Positions 46,000 to 57,380 of a stretch of 64,000 nt of DNA are shown here, in pieces. The stretch covers positions 2,854,001 through 2,918,000 of the forward strand of contig CAIIXF020000005.1 in the NCBI GenBank assembly GCA_903813345.2. Reading direction: 5' to 3'. Numbering within the stretch: the first letter of the stretch is position 1; each line of letters opens with the position of its first letter. This DNA is from Owenia fusiformis (lineage: Eukaryota > Annelida > Polychaeta > Sabellida > Oweniidae). The position numbers and the translations under genes are program-made. The notes under the pieces were generated by a model. That model had not been told where the DNA came from. It searched no databases and saw nothing but the letters and a program-made list of their open reading frames with translations.

Positions 46000-48900
46000 T
46001 TTACAAATGTGACGACCCATTCCCTCACGATGACAACGCCGTCATAACTGACCTAAGTGTCGATGAATACTATCCTAGTGTCAAATATCGTTGCAATTCT
46101 GGGTTCTTCATAGGAGCTAATACGAACATTGGAGAAGAAATCATACAGTGTAGAAATTCTGTTTGGGGCAAGCACACTCAGTGTGAAAGTCCCCCTTGTA
46201 CTAGTCCACCAATCGATGATTTTAGTACTGTTTCCTTTAGCCCGGCATCTTTAGTAGTTGGTACAATTACGTGTAAACTTGGGTATTCAATTGGTGGAGG
46301 AATGAATGAAGATTTCAGTGAAGCAATGGAATGTATCTCTGGGGGTGTTTGGAATGCGAGCCACATTCTCTGCGCAAGAAGATCATGCGGACCTCCAGTA
46401 TCATACTTTGGTGCCTCGGTGACATACTTGGAAACACTATACACGGATTCAGCTGAATATAAATGCAGTTATGGGTATAAAACGTCCGACGGCGTGGACT
46501 CATACACGATTGAATGCTTACCCAATGCAACATGGAGCGACAGACCTAAATGTGAACCTGAGGAATGTGGGCCTACGCCACGATATGAAAATGCAAAAAT
46601 TATCTCCCACACAGGAACACACTTAAATGATACCGTCGAGTTTGAATGTAACCCCGGATTTGAGATGGATGCTACAACTGGTGAAACCAAGGGTGATATA
46701 TTATGCCAGGCATCTGGCACTTGGAGTGAACTTCTCGGTGTTTGCCAGCGCAAGAACTGCGGAGATCCTCCCCATGACAGCCATGCTGTAACAATAATGA
46801 CAAGTGGTACATATTTTGAGGATTATGCCAACTATACTTGTTCACGTGGTTATAGAATAGGTCAAAACAGCACTGGCACGATACACTGTCAGGAGGATGG
46901 GTTATGGGCCAAGCATGCTCCGTGTTTGCCTGTAACATGTTCTGATCCTCCCACAGACCAATATGCGACAATAACGAGGAATGGACTAAGCTATAATGAT
47001 ACAATATTGTATACATGCCACACTGGTTACTACATAGATGGACATATAAGGGCATCCAATGAAACACTAACGTGTTCTGAATATGGTCAGTGGGTTCCGA
47101 TACATGCCCCATGTAACCCAGTGTCTTGCGGGAATCCTATAGATGATCCTCATGCAAAGGAAGTCGGGGATGGTTCCCTTTATAATGACACAATGAGATA
47201 TGATTGTGATATTGGATATGTACTTCCTGATCATACCAGTATGAACAGTCGAAATGTTAGTTGTCATAGTAACGGTCAATGGAGTCCGATACATGCCCAA
47301 TGTGAATTGTTGTCTTGTGGAACTCCTATAGATGATCCACACGCAAAGGAAGTTGTGAATGGTTCCCTTTATAATGACACCATGATATATCATTGTGATA
47401 TCGGATATGTACTTTCTGACCATACCAATATGAACAGACGAAATGTTCGTTGCAATAGTAACGGTCAATGGAGTCCGATACATGCCCAATGTGAACTCTT
47501 GTCTTGTGGAAATCCTATAGATGATCCACACGCGAAAGAAGTTGGAGATGGTTCCCTTTATAACGACACAATGAGATATGATTGTGATATTGGATATGTA
47601 CTTCCTGATTATACCAATATGAACAGTCGAAATGTTAGTTGTCATAGTAACGGTCAATGGAGTCCGATACATGCCCAATGTGAACTGTTGTCTTGTGGAA
47701 ATCCTATAGATGATCCACACGCAAAGGAAGTTGTAAATGGTTCCCTTTATAATGACACCATGATATATCATTGTGACATTGGATATGTACTTCCTGATCA
47801 CACCAATATGAACAGTCGAAATGTTCGTTGCCATAGTAACGGTCAATGGAGTCCGATACATGCCCAATGTGAACTGTTGTCTTGTGGAAATCCTATAGAT
47901 GACCCACACGCAAATGAAGTTGCAAATGGTTCCCTTTATAATGACACAATGAGATATGATTGTGACATCGGATATGTACTTCCTGATCATACCAGTATGA
48001 ACAGTCGAAATGTTAGTTGTCATAGTAACGGTCAATGGAGTCCGAAACATGCCCAATGTGAACTGTTGTCTTGTGGAAATCCTATAGATGACCCACACGC
48101 AAATGAAGTTGCAAATGGTTCCCTTTATAATGACACAATGAGATATGATTGTGACATCGGATATGTACTTCCTGATCATACCAGTATGAACAGTCGAAAT
48201 GTTAGTTGTCATAGTAACGGTCAATGGAGTCCGAAACATGCCCAATGTGAATTGTTGTCTTGTGGAACTCCTATAGATGATCCCTACGCTGTAGGAGTAG
48301 TCAATGGTGTTCTCTACAATGACACGGTGGCATATGATTGTCATATTGGATATGTACTGTCAGACTTACCCCATATGAACAGCAGGAGAGTAAGTTGTCT
48401 TGGTGATGGAACGTGGGAACGTCATGAATTATGTACACCTATTGATTGTGGACCTCCAATGATTGATAGTAACGCATACGTTAACTTATCGGGAATATTG
48501 TATAATAATACTGTACGATATGATTGTCGTACTGGCTATAGGCTTGGATCATCATTCCCCAATGCAACAACCTACGTTGAGTTGAGTTGTCTCTCAAATG
48601 GATCATGGAGTTACCACATTCCGTGTACTCGAGTAGCATGTGGACAGAGGCCAGAAGATCGCCACGCTAATGTTACTGCTTCTACGTATATCGATAGTTT
48701 AAATAGTGTTGACAATCAAAATTCACAAAGCCTGGTGTCCAATCAAGACCTGTTTAATGATACTTTAACTTACTCTTGTAATTTGGGATATCTTATAAAT
48801 GGTACAAATGAAACAGAAAAAACTATATCCTGTACTGAGACTGGTAACTGGACTAAGCACAATGCTTGTGTTAGACGCTCCTGTGGCCCATCACCGACTG

Positions 48901-49937
48901 ACGAGAACGCCATTGTGTTTTTTACTGATATTCCTTATTTATATGGAACAATGGCGGTTTATCAATGCAATCAAGGTTACTGGATAAATGGTTCAACAAC
49001 TTACAATATAACGTGTCAAGCTGATGGAAGGTGGGGACATCTGGTTCCTTGTTCCATCATTCCTTGTGGAAATCCGCCTTTTGACAACTTTGCCAACATA
49101 ACGCTAGGTAGAACCATCTTGGATAATATCAGCGCGGGCAACAATACAAACACAATTCAGAATAGGCCATTCGTGTACAACGACACCTTGGTGTACTCCT
49201 GTGTACACGGATATACTATACAATATAGTAACGCATCAACTGCAACGATAACTTGCGGAGATGGAGGCCAATGGAGTGAACACCATCCTTGTGTGAAGGC
49301 AAATACGTCCTCTTTTGGTTGTTCTTGTGGCACTCCTGATGTAGATCCAAATGCCATCCAAAGCCAAGTAAAGACCAACTACAAGTGTATGGACGTCGTT
49401 ATATTCAAATGCAAGGATGGCTATCACGTTTCTGGCCGTAGTGAGGACATAATCGAAGAGCATTTACAGTGTTCGCCGAATGCCACTTGGTCATCGCGAT
49501 CATATTGTATAAGTATGTTATTTATAATTTGGTTGTGTATTTTAATCATTCACTGAATTTCATCACAGTTTACAAATCATATCATAATACTGTAGATGTA
49601 CATTTCTAAAAATACCCTACCACTGATGAGGTCTTGGTGGGTTATAATTGTGCAAAAGTTTTAACACTGAAGTAAACACAATCTCATGTACATAATTGCA
49701 CTTATTTACTGCCTTGCCCTTCCAGGTGTGAAATCCAAGTCCTGGGTCCGAGCAAAGAGAGTTGAATACGAACCCGAGGAGGCAAGAGGAGCGGCATTAA
49801 TGGGCTCAGTAGGACTTATCGCCATCATTGCTATGCTTGTTGTCGTCATATTATCAGACATTGAGAGGTTTCATTCGCAAATAAAACTTATGTTACAAAA
49901 CTTGTCGATTGGCCATAGATTCCGGAGAATGAGATGA
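46000..49937 (+). CDS. Multi-sushi (CCP) type I membrane protein, 18 sushi domains
   Basis: A single 3.5-kb exon (46000-49512) encodes 18 consecutive sushi domains, each with four cysteines and the W between the last two. A second exon (49726-49937, junction A|GT in phase 1) adds a juxtamembrane stretch (EYEPEEARGAALMGSVGLIA), one transmembrane helix and a short basic tail ending RFRRMR. Sushi proteins act in complement regulation, adhesion and recognition at the cell surface; the partner here is unknown. Domains 7-12 (47127-48260) are 63-residue repeats in tandem. The first exon base follows TTTTCAG and completes a phase-1 codon, so the start lies upstream; the lectin exon (41725) fits, giving a selectin-like lectin-sushi-TM order. 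N-glycosylation sequons abound. AATAAA stands just after the stop (about 49942). Well-supported exons; the upstream join is inference. Confidence 0.9.
47127..48260 (+). repeat. Six tandem 189-bp sushi-coding repeats
   Basis: Units start at 47127, 47316, 47505, 47694, 47883 and 48072. Units 5 and 6 differ at one of 189 bases. Units 1-4 alternate between two versions (KEVGDG and KEVVNG), showing growth by a 378-bp pair. A seventh, more diverged unit starts at 48261. Confidence 0.93.
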
Positions 49938-50325
49938 ATATGAATAAAGTTAGAATTTGCGCATTCCCTAAGTTGAAATGTAATATAAAGTATTATAATC
50001 ATACATTCTAAATAAATTGTAACTTTTGATATATAATCGACTATCTTTCATTGATACTCCTTTTTGAATGTGTTGCATTATAACGACATCTTTCAATTGG
50101 AATAAAAACACTGACACTTTTAATATTTTCTTGCCAGGTCAGAAGATGACAAGAGTAGCAGTTGCAATTTAAGCTCTGGTAGAACCGGGAAGGGGGAGAG
50201 AGATTTCCCAAAGATGAGCATTGGTCTTGGCACGTTCGATGACCAATGTTATAATCAGGCCTCATTTGCCATTGAAATTTATCTCAGAATGTTTTGTTTT
50301 ATGAGTATTGTCTATAAAGGATTGG
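49938..50325 (+). other. 3' flank of sushi gene with a possible alternative last exon
   Basis: Polyadenylation signals AATAAA occur at about 49942 and 50009. A good acceptor (ttttcttgccag|) at 50137 is followed by an open frame reading SEDDKSSSCNLSSGRTGKGE and onward, like a cytoplasmic tail. It stays open into MITE copy C, to a stop at 50424-50426. No donor in the TM exon was found to feed it. Confidence 0.35.
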
Positions 50326-51000
50326 TATCGATATGGCGAACTGAATTCTACATTGTTTTTCTTTTAAACCAATTATTGAAAACATTCTGTAAAAACACGG
50401 TCATTTATGTAATGGTCACTGATTGACAACAAAATAAATATTTTTTATAACTGTTTTTGTTAACATTTTTTGATTTTTAGTGCAATTGTCTTTTGTTCCG
50501 TTCTACCAATTCTTGAGAATGAAATAAAATATCTTTCTGAACATTGTTGGAACAAATAGCATATACAACATTTTTAGACCTCTCAATATTATACTCATAC
50601 AACGAAAAATTTGGTTGATTTAACAAAAAGTATTCAAAAAATAAAACAAAAACCTCCAAAAATAGATAAAAACTAAAGTAAACCTATAATTTCATTTACA
50701 AGAAACTTTCCTTTGTACAACTACAATATTGAGAGACCGAAACACATTGTGTTTATGTTGTTTTGTTCCATGGGGTTCGGATAGATGTTTCATTTCATTC
50801 CGAACATATGATACCGAGAACAAAAGAAGTGTCTGGTGTGTTTTGTAAAACAATATAGAGAAAAGTATCTATATTTTTATCAAATTAAATTGTTACCATT
50901 CAAGAGACGATCATTGGATTGACGATGTGTAAAATTTTAAGAATTTTTTGATGACTGGTTTAAGAGAAACATGTGTTCGCCATATCGAAGCCAATCCTTT
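50326..51000. mobile_element. MITE family copy C (675 bp)
   Basis: Starts AAAGGATTGGTATCGATATG and ends ccatatcgaagccaatcctt. It follows copy A in internal order ('ttaacattttttg', 'ttggttgattta', 'agaccga', 'ttcattcc') with small deletions. Confidence 0.85.
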
Positions 51001-51354
51001 GGATCGAGTACAGTAACTTATATAGTATTACCAAGGTTGCAACCGTAGTTTTGAATTGATGATGTTGATCTGATAGTAAACTGAAATTGACTGATTGGGT
51101 AGAGGGCCCTGAACTGTTACATTTGCATTTACTGAATGAAATAGGATATTGTCAACAATGTAATATACATGTAGTTTGTGTTCAAGTAAAAAGGTTCAAA
51201 GGCATAATTAAACGTGATGTAAAAAGTGTCCTATCAAACTGCATGCCTACATTCTTTCAAACTGCGTGCCTTTTGATACAAGCGACGTGCCTTATATTTG
51301 CAACCCAGTGCGTGCAGCATAACATCAAGTTTGTCCATAGAGCATCCCTTAAGG
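51001..51354. other. Spacer, nothing recognised
   Basis: A 115-codon ORF (51087-51434) covers this stretch and runs into the next element. It has no recognisable domain and is probably chance. Confidence 0.4.
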
Positions 51355-52776
51355 TACGTTCACACCAACAGCGCTTTGATGGCGCTTTAAAGCGGCTTGT
51401 AAAGCGGCACCAAAGCGTAACAAAGCTTGATTAAAGCGTCGGGGTCGTAATAGGTCGTAGATAAGCTCGGGAGTAAAGCGGGATATTCGGCAAGAGCGCT
51501 AAAATTTTTTAACTGTTTAAGTGTTCGCACCAACGGCGCTTTGATGGCGCTTTAAAGCAGCTTGTAAAGCGGCACCAAAGCGTAACAAAGCTTGTTTAAA
51601 GTGTCGGGGTCGTAATAGGTCGTAGAAAAGTTCGGAGTAAAGCGGGATATTCGGCAAGAGCGCCAAAAAATTTTAAACTGTTTAAACATTTTGGGCGTTC
51701 TGTTACGAATTGATTAAAGCGCCGAGAGCGTATCAAAGCTTAAAAAACCGTAACAAAGCTCAGCAAAGCTTGACCCAAAGCGTAGGAAAGCTTAACAGAG
51801 CTTGGTTCAAAGCGTGGACCCCAGTCTCTTCATGGTCTGTAACCACTTTACACGCTTCGTTAAGATGTCTCAGGATTTGTTACGATCTGGCATGAAGATC
51901 TGACACGAGGTCAGACGCTTTCATCAATATCTGACACTCTTTGTTATGCTTTCATGAAGGACTCTCAAGCTTTCCAACAAATTGAGACGCTTACATCAAG
52001 AATTGAAACGCTTTGTTATGCTTTGTTACGCTTGACAAGCTTTCTCATGCTCTCTCACGCTATTTCACGCCGTGCGTCAAACGTCATGTCTTATTCAGAT
52101 AGGTCATGCTCTGGTCCATCTGGAATTTATGGATCTTGTTGTTCTGCCATCATGTTCTCGAGTCAAAGATGCAATGGTTTTATGGATCTACTGCATCTTT
52201 ATATAGTCATTGGATCAAAAGCGGCATGCAATCGGCGATCTCGACATTTTCCAATGCGTGACAGAGCTTAACAGAGCGTAACAATGCACAACAGAGCTTG
52301 GCAATCGTATCAGAGCCTGATTTAAAGCGTCATAATCGCATCCAAGCGTAATAATGCTTATCAAAGCGTGATTTCAAGCGTAACAAAGCCTGATCAAAGC
52401 GGGATCAAAGCGTGAGGAACCTATTAGAGCTCTGTTAAGCTTTCCTACGCTTTGGATCAAGCTTTTCTGAGCTTTGTTACGGTTTGTTGGGCTTTGATAC
52501 GCTCTCGGTGCTTTAATCAATTCGTAACAGAGCGCCCAAATTTTTTAAAAAGTTTCAAATTTTTTGGCGCTCTTGCCGAATATCCCGCTTTACTCTGAGC
52601 TTTTTACGACCTATTACGACCCCGACGCTTTAATCAAGCTTTGTTACGCTTTGGTGCCGCTTTACAAGCCGCTTTAAAGCGCCATCAAAGCGCCGTTGGT
52701 ATGAAGAAAAATGACAAAAATGACGGCGCTTTGCTCGCCGATTTAAAGCGTGGCATTCGCCGTTGGTGTGAACGTA
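51355..52776. mobile_element. Fold-back element made of AAAGCG-like words
   Basis: TACGTTCACACCAAC (51355-51369) recurs as its exact reverse complement at 52762-52776. The arms (about 150-200 bp) match in inverted orientation through 'aaagcggcttgtaaagcggc', 'aataggtcgta' and 'gatattcggcaagagcgc'. The left arm is itself duplicated in direct orientation about 165 bp on. The whole interior is a mosaic of 'aaagcgt', 'aacaaagctt' and 'gcttt' words. No true ORF. Confidence 0.85.
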
Positions 52777-54567
52777 GCTATAGCACAAAGAGAGAAGTCA
52801 CAATGCTTCAAACACAACAGCATATTGGCCTTGTAACGATGAAAGTCCTGGAGGAGACGCTTGGGAGGGGTTGGCCCCAGTGCTGATATCCCTGATGTGA
52901 TGGATACAGATACAGAAGTTTCACTATTTATACCCCTTAGGCTTCTTTTATGAGGGGGGTACTGTGATGAATATGAATAATTTCTTTTAAAGTTTGATCA
53001 TAATTGGTCAAATGGTTGCCATGGCAACACAGTTCAAGTGGGAAAAACTATAAATATTTCGGATAAATCTATTTGTTCTTAAAAAAGTTTCAAATGACTG
53101 CTTATGTTGAAATTTTTCAGTAAGATAATAAAAGGTGGATCAATATTATTGACGATTTTATTGATGTGTTGTGGGTTGCATTTATTTGGGTCACCCTGAA
53201 TTACGATTAATAACAAAAATAGTTGAAAAACAAGGGTTGTTCAAAATGTTTTGCACAAATATATCTACCTAATTATGAGAATAACGAACGTTGTTCAAAG
53301 ATGGTAGGTATGTGCCCCAATCTCATTTCCTTACACTCTCAAGGTTTCATGCATATACGTCTATACTACTTACCATTTTACGGTTGTTCTAGTACTGAAC
53401 AAAGGGCGATGGCGCTATGGTCCATGTCATTTTGTAAAAGGACAATTCGTCATAAAGTTCTCATGATATCTCTCATTTTAACAACATATTCAAGATAACA
53501 TTTTGATGTGTTTGATGATGATTTATGTTTGATGATTTATGAGAGTTTATTATGTATGTAAACAAGGCTAATTACGCTCAATCTCTCAATTATTTCCTTT
53601 TGACCCGGGTGCCTTGATTTCCGGTTACTATGGCAACCATTACTTATCTAATATTTCTGTTATGCCAAATATTTTTTTTATGGATTAATGAAGTATTCAT
53701 TGAAAATTTCATTAGATTATATTGAAAAATAAAAAAATTAAAGAGATATTATGAGAACTTTATGATATACCCTCGCATAAAGACCAATATTCCCGGCCAA
53801 TATTACTAAACATGCTTTTACTTACATAAACTTTCACTGACTTAGATTTAAATCTAGTATTGTTCTCGTGGCAAAAGGGAATCTTGCATCTATATATATA
53901 TATTGCCAAGGAATGACCGTAAACATACTCTTCAAACACCTTGAACAAATCCCCTATTTAAGTTCATGACGTTCATGAAATAATGGAGAATATGGCTTGA
54001 AATAATTAGTTAAAGTAGCAAACATTGGTAGAATACATGATAAAGAATGGGGAAACAGTATTACACAAGTTATATTCATCCATGCAACATATACATCATA
54101 AAGGTCTACAAGTTAAGATGGCCTGAGATAAACATGGAACGTTCGGTTATTTATACATTTTGACGTTCGCATTAATGTAGTAGCTACATCGCGCCCTCTC
54201 TTGGCGACCTTGACTTGTGAAATTTCGGCAACATTACCAACATTTCCTGATAAATAATCTAAAAACAGGTAATAATAGGCTTTGAATATGTATCGTATTA
54301 AAGTAAAAAATATGTTGAGTGAATATTTGTTCGGTTGGACCAATAATGGTGTGGACCATTCGCCACCTTTGTGTAGTTTTTATGATTGCATTTGAAACAA
54401 ATGAATTTGAAGAATCGAATAAATCCAGATTGTATGGGCAGTCTGTAAACTGTTCCAAAGGCAAGTAGTTGAACCTGAAAACTAGGAAATCTATGGACTA
54501 TTGTGCAATAACATATAGAAAAATATATTCATATTGCACACGAGACATTTGTATATTTCAGATTGTT
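52777..54567. other. Non-coding; scattered repeat pieces
   Basis: 'ggttgccatggcaac' near 53020 and 'tactatggcaacca' near 53630 resemble subterminal parts of the mariner-like element (44.4 and 45.1 kb), so decayed relatives may be present. No gene is supported; the ORFs of 60-91 codons lack domains. Confidence 0.4.
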
Positions 54568-54974
54568 TAGAGTCCATTTCACCCATGATTTCACTGTTTT
54601 ATTGTGTCAGTAGAACCCCCAAAATAAGAAATCGGGAGACCATTGTGCAATAATATATGGAAAAGTATATTCATATTGTACATGAATGACATTTGTATAT
54701 TTCAGATTTTTTGTTTTTTTGTGCAATAAGCCTGTGCCCTCTGGTAATTTGAAGAATTTCAGCCATGTTAATCTTATTGAAAATAACATGGCAGAGACGC
54801 ATCCAAATATAAGAGGTCACACACTTTATAAGCCAAACTAGAAGCAATCCAAGATATACAAATGTCATTCATGTACAATAGGAATATATTTTTCCATATA
54901 TTATTGCATAATGATATTTTGATTTCTTATTTTTTAGGTTTTACTGACGCAATTAAACAGTGAAATGGACTCTA
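54568..54974. mobile_element. Palindromic MITE, about 400 bp
   Basis: 'tagagtccatttcac' at 54568 mirrors 'gtgaaatggactcta' ending at 54974. The arms continue inward through 'ataagaaatc', 'caataatatatggaaaa' and 'tgaatgacatttgtatat' in inverted orientation. The loop contains 'aataacatggcagagacgca'. Confidence 0.8.
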
Positions 54975-55074
54975 GTGTATAGTGCCCTCTTGTAATTTAA
55001 GGTCTATCCGATATTGAAACAGTTTAAATCGAAACATTTATACATTTCCTTACTTTTGTATATTTTAGTTTGTT

Positions 55075-55195
55075 TTATAGTTTAGCTATCATATCCGTGG
55101 CCTCTTATATTTTGATGCTTCTCTGCCATGTCATTTTCGAAAAAATTAACATTGCTGAAACTCCCTAAATTACAAAAGGCCACAGCTTTGCTGCA
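55075..55195. repeat. Inverted copy of the MITE loop
   Basis: The reverse complement reads 'catggcagagaagcatcaaa' and 'ataagaggcca' in the same order as the loop of the MITE at 54740-54830, so it is a second, partial copy in the opposite orientation. Confidence 0.65.
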
Positions 55196-57010
55196 TGTTA
55201 TACATAACCCTGCTATTTCAATAACGCCGTCCAAGTATTGCAAAAACGTAATGAAAAATCCATGGACCCGGAAATAAAAAGTGATTGCGTTTTGTGGACG
55301 CAGTGCAAGCCATACTCATACAATCAACTTTGGATGAATGATTTGATAAAGATCTTACCTTCAGTCTCTTTATTTGGTCAGAATCCAATAAATAATTGAA
55401 GAAAATTCTATTTCTAAAAGAAATAAAATTTTCTTTCGAAATTTCCTTCCCGGAAGTTGATTTCTGATCGAAATAGTACGAGGCATGTGATAGGACAAAA
55501 ATTTATACAATACTCGATTTCCGAGCAGTAATCAGTATGAGTCCTACGATTGGCCGGTAGCTTAAGACCTGATTCAAACCATTTTCAATTGGTCAAGTGT
55601 GATCACGTGATCATTATTTGAGACTGCATATGCGCAAGAAACTGAACTAAAAAGTTGAACCTCGCGCAGATTGCCCCTAAACTAAACATGCTAAAGCAAA
55701 ATCAATAGCAAATTGTTTCGAAATTCGCAAGGAAAAGGTGTTTTAAATGGGAGAATATAAGTTATGATGGTATCTGTATCATTCAATGACATACTAGACT
55801 TGCAAGAACGCTGATTCAGACCGATAAATAGCAAAAGCAGTGGTACAAAATTTCATCAATTTATTTCATCCAGTGTAAAAACGTGACTTTTGAATTCCCG
55901 GGAACATTTTTTCAAGGGACGCAGTTTTTTGAAGGGAGACGCATTTTTTGAAAATCATTACGTCCAAGGGTCGCAATTTTGGACAAGCCTACTGAAAACA
56001 CTGATAACCAGTGATTGCGCTAGGCCTAAGTAATTTTATAGTATTTTTAGAGTGCTTTATACCCAGGTCACTTCAAAAAATGGGGTACAAATAATTTTTT
56101 GGGGTACTTTTTGAAAATCGCTGCAGCGGGCTCTTGTGATAAAAACATTTGTTTTATGCACTCATGCAGAATTGCAAGTCATTCCTGTTTACCTTCCTCT
56201 GGGGCCTCCACAAAGTCCCTGTAACTTACCTTCCCTGGCCAACAGGTACCACCCATGGAATCTCCCTCTCCAAAACACCCCAATATTGTTTCATGTCTCA
56301 ATTTTAGATTACTTGTGAGACTTAACTGTAGCTCAAATTCTAATATCACGAAAAAAAATCAATTGTCATGAACATCTGCACAGCCTTCGCGATGTGCCAC
56401 GCCCACCCTGAAGTGTGGTGATGTGGAACGGTACTTACTATTATCAATTTTTGACGCAAGTCTGACACAAATAACCTGTCTCAATAAATTCCTGAGTATT
56501 TTAGGATTCTTTTTATGTTATGACTTTTTCTCTACCCAACGCACTGTCTATTCCAATAGACTGCCATGGGAGTTTAAGGATTTATCCGAAAGATCTATTT
56601 GAACTAGAAGAGCTTGACTCTTTAGACTTGCTAGATCTACCCCAAACTCAAGTCGAACTCAGCAACATGCTTTTTCCAGGTAACGCAGTTCACACGGGTC
56701 ATTCTTGGAGTATACAGTACATTATTACATCAGTATATTTATATGAAACGTTTTCTCACATTTAACATATGTGGCAATTATATTTTCCCATAGGATCTCT
56801 TTATTCATATATTGTTCCTTGTTTACAAACAACTCAGTCACTTATTGGACAGTCCCCACATCTTCACCTCAACTATTGTTACCTATACTTTTAAGTAAGA
56901 AGAATCGATCTATGTTATCAATAACCACAATAAGAGGGGGGTTAACCCCAGAGTTCAAAGATGATGCACTCTTCTAATGTAAACCTGTATTGAGATAACC
57001 CACGTCTCTG
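55196..57010. other. Intergenic, no supported gene
   Basis: Two ORFs (56136-56318, 56520-56765) sit in sequence slightly richer in GC. The second (FELEELDSLDLLDLPQTQVE) ends near a donor-like CCAG|GTAACG, but no partner exon or domain is recognised. Either could be an exon of an unrecognised gene. Confidence 0.35.
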
Positions 57011-57041
57011 ATTGGTCAAAATCGACAAACAAAAATGGCGG
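57011..57041 (+). promoter_or_regulatory. Candidate promoter of ATP5MK: CCAAT box and YY1-like site
   Basis: An inverted CCAAT box (ATTGG, 57011-57015) lies about 17 bp before AAAAATGGCGG (57031-57041). This matches the YY1/initiator-type site frequent at the start of housekeeping and mitochondrial genes. The gene's ATG follows at 57381 after a likely 5' UTR acceptor (GGTTTCAG, 57373). No TATA box is evident. Confidence 0.4.
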
Positions 57042-57380
57042 ATTCAAAATTTTCTTATAAAGCTTCAAATATTATTATGTTAATTTCTGGCGTGTTAACC
57101 GATATCATAGCTTGTTATTTCACATCAAGATAAAGCAAGATGTAAGGAATTTGCTTAAATCGATTAAAAAATCACAACGATGCAATATATTAAAAAACTA
57201 ACTGGTGAGAATTTGCGCAAACAAAGGTGGTACACAAGAGACGTAATATGTCAGTCATCGCTTAAGCTTTAGGGCTTTCCCTCCTTTTAATCACAATTGT
57301 TTCAGAGCTTTCGAAAGTTTCACAAAGGTGTTATGTATTTATAATTTATATTTATCCTCTCTTTTGGTTTCAGTTGAATC

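Noticed and set aside
47067-48344. 425-codon minus-strand ORF
   Set aside because: It is exactly antisense to the tandem sushi repeats; its openness follows from six copies of one 189-bp unit, and it has no domain.
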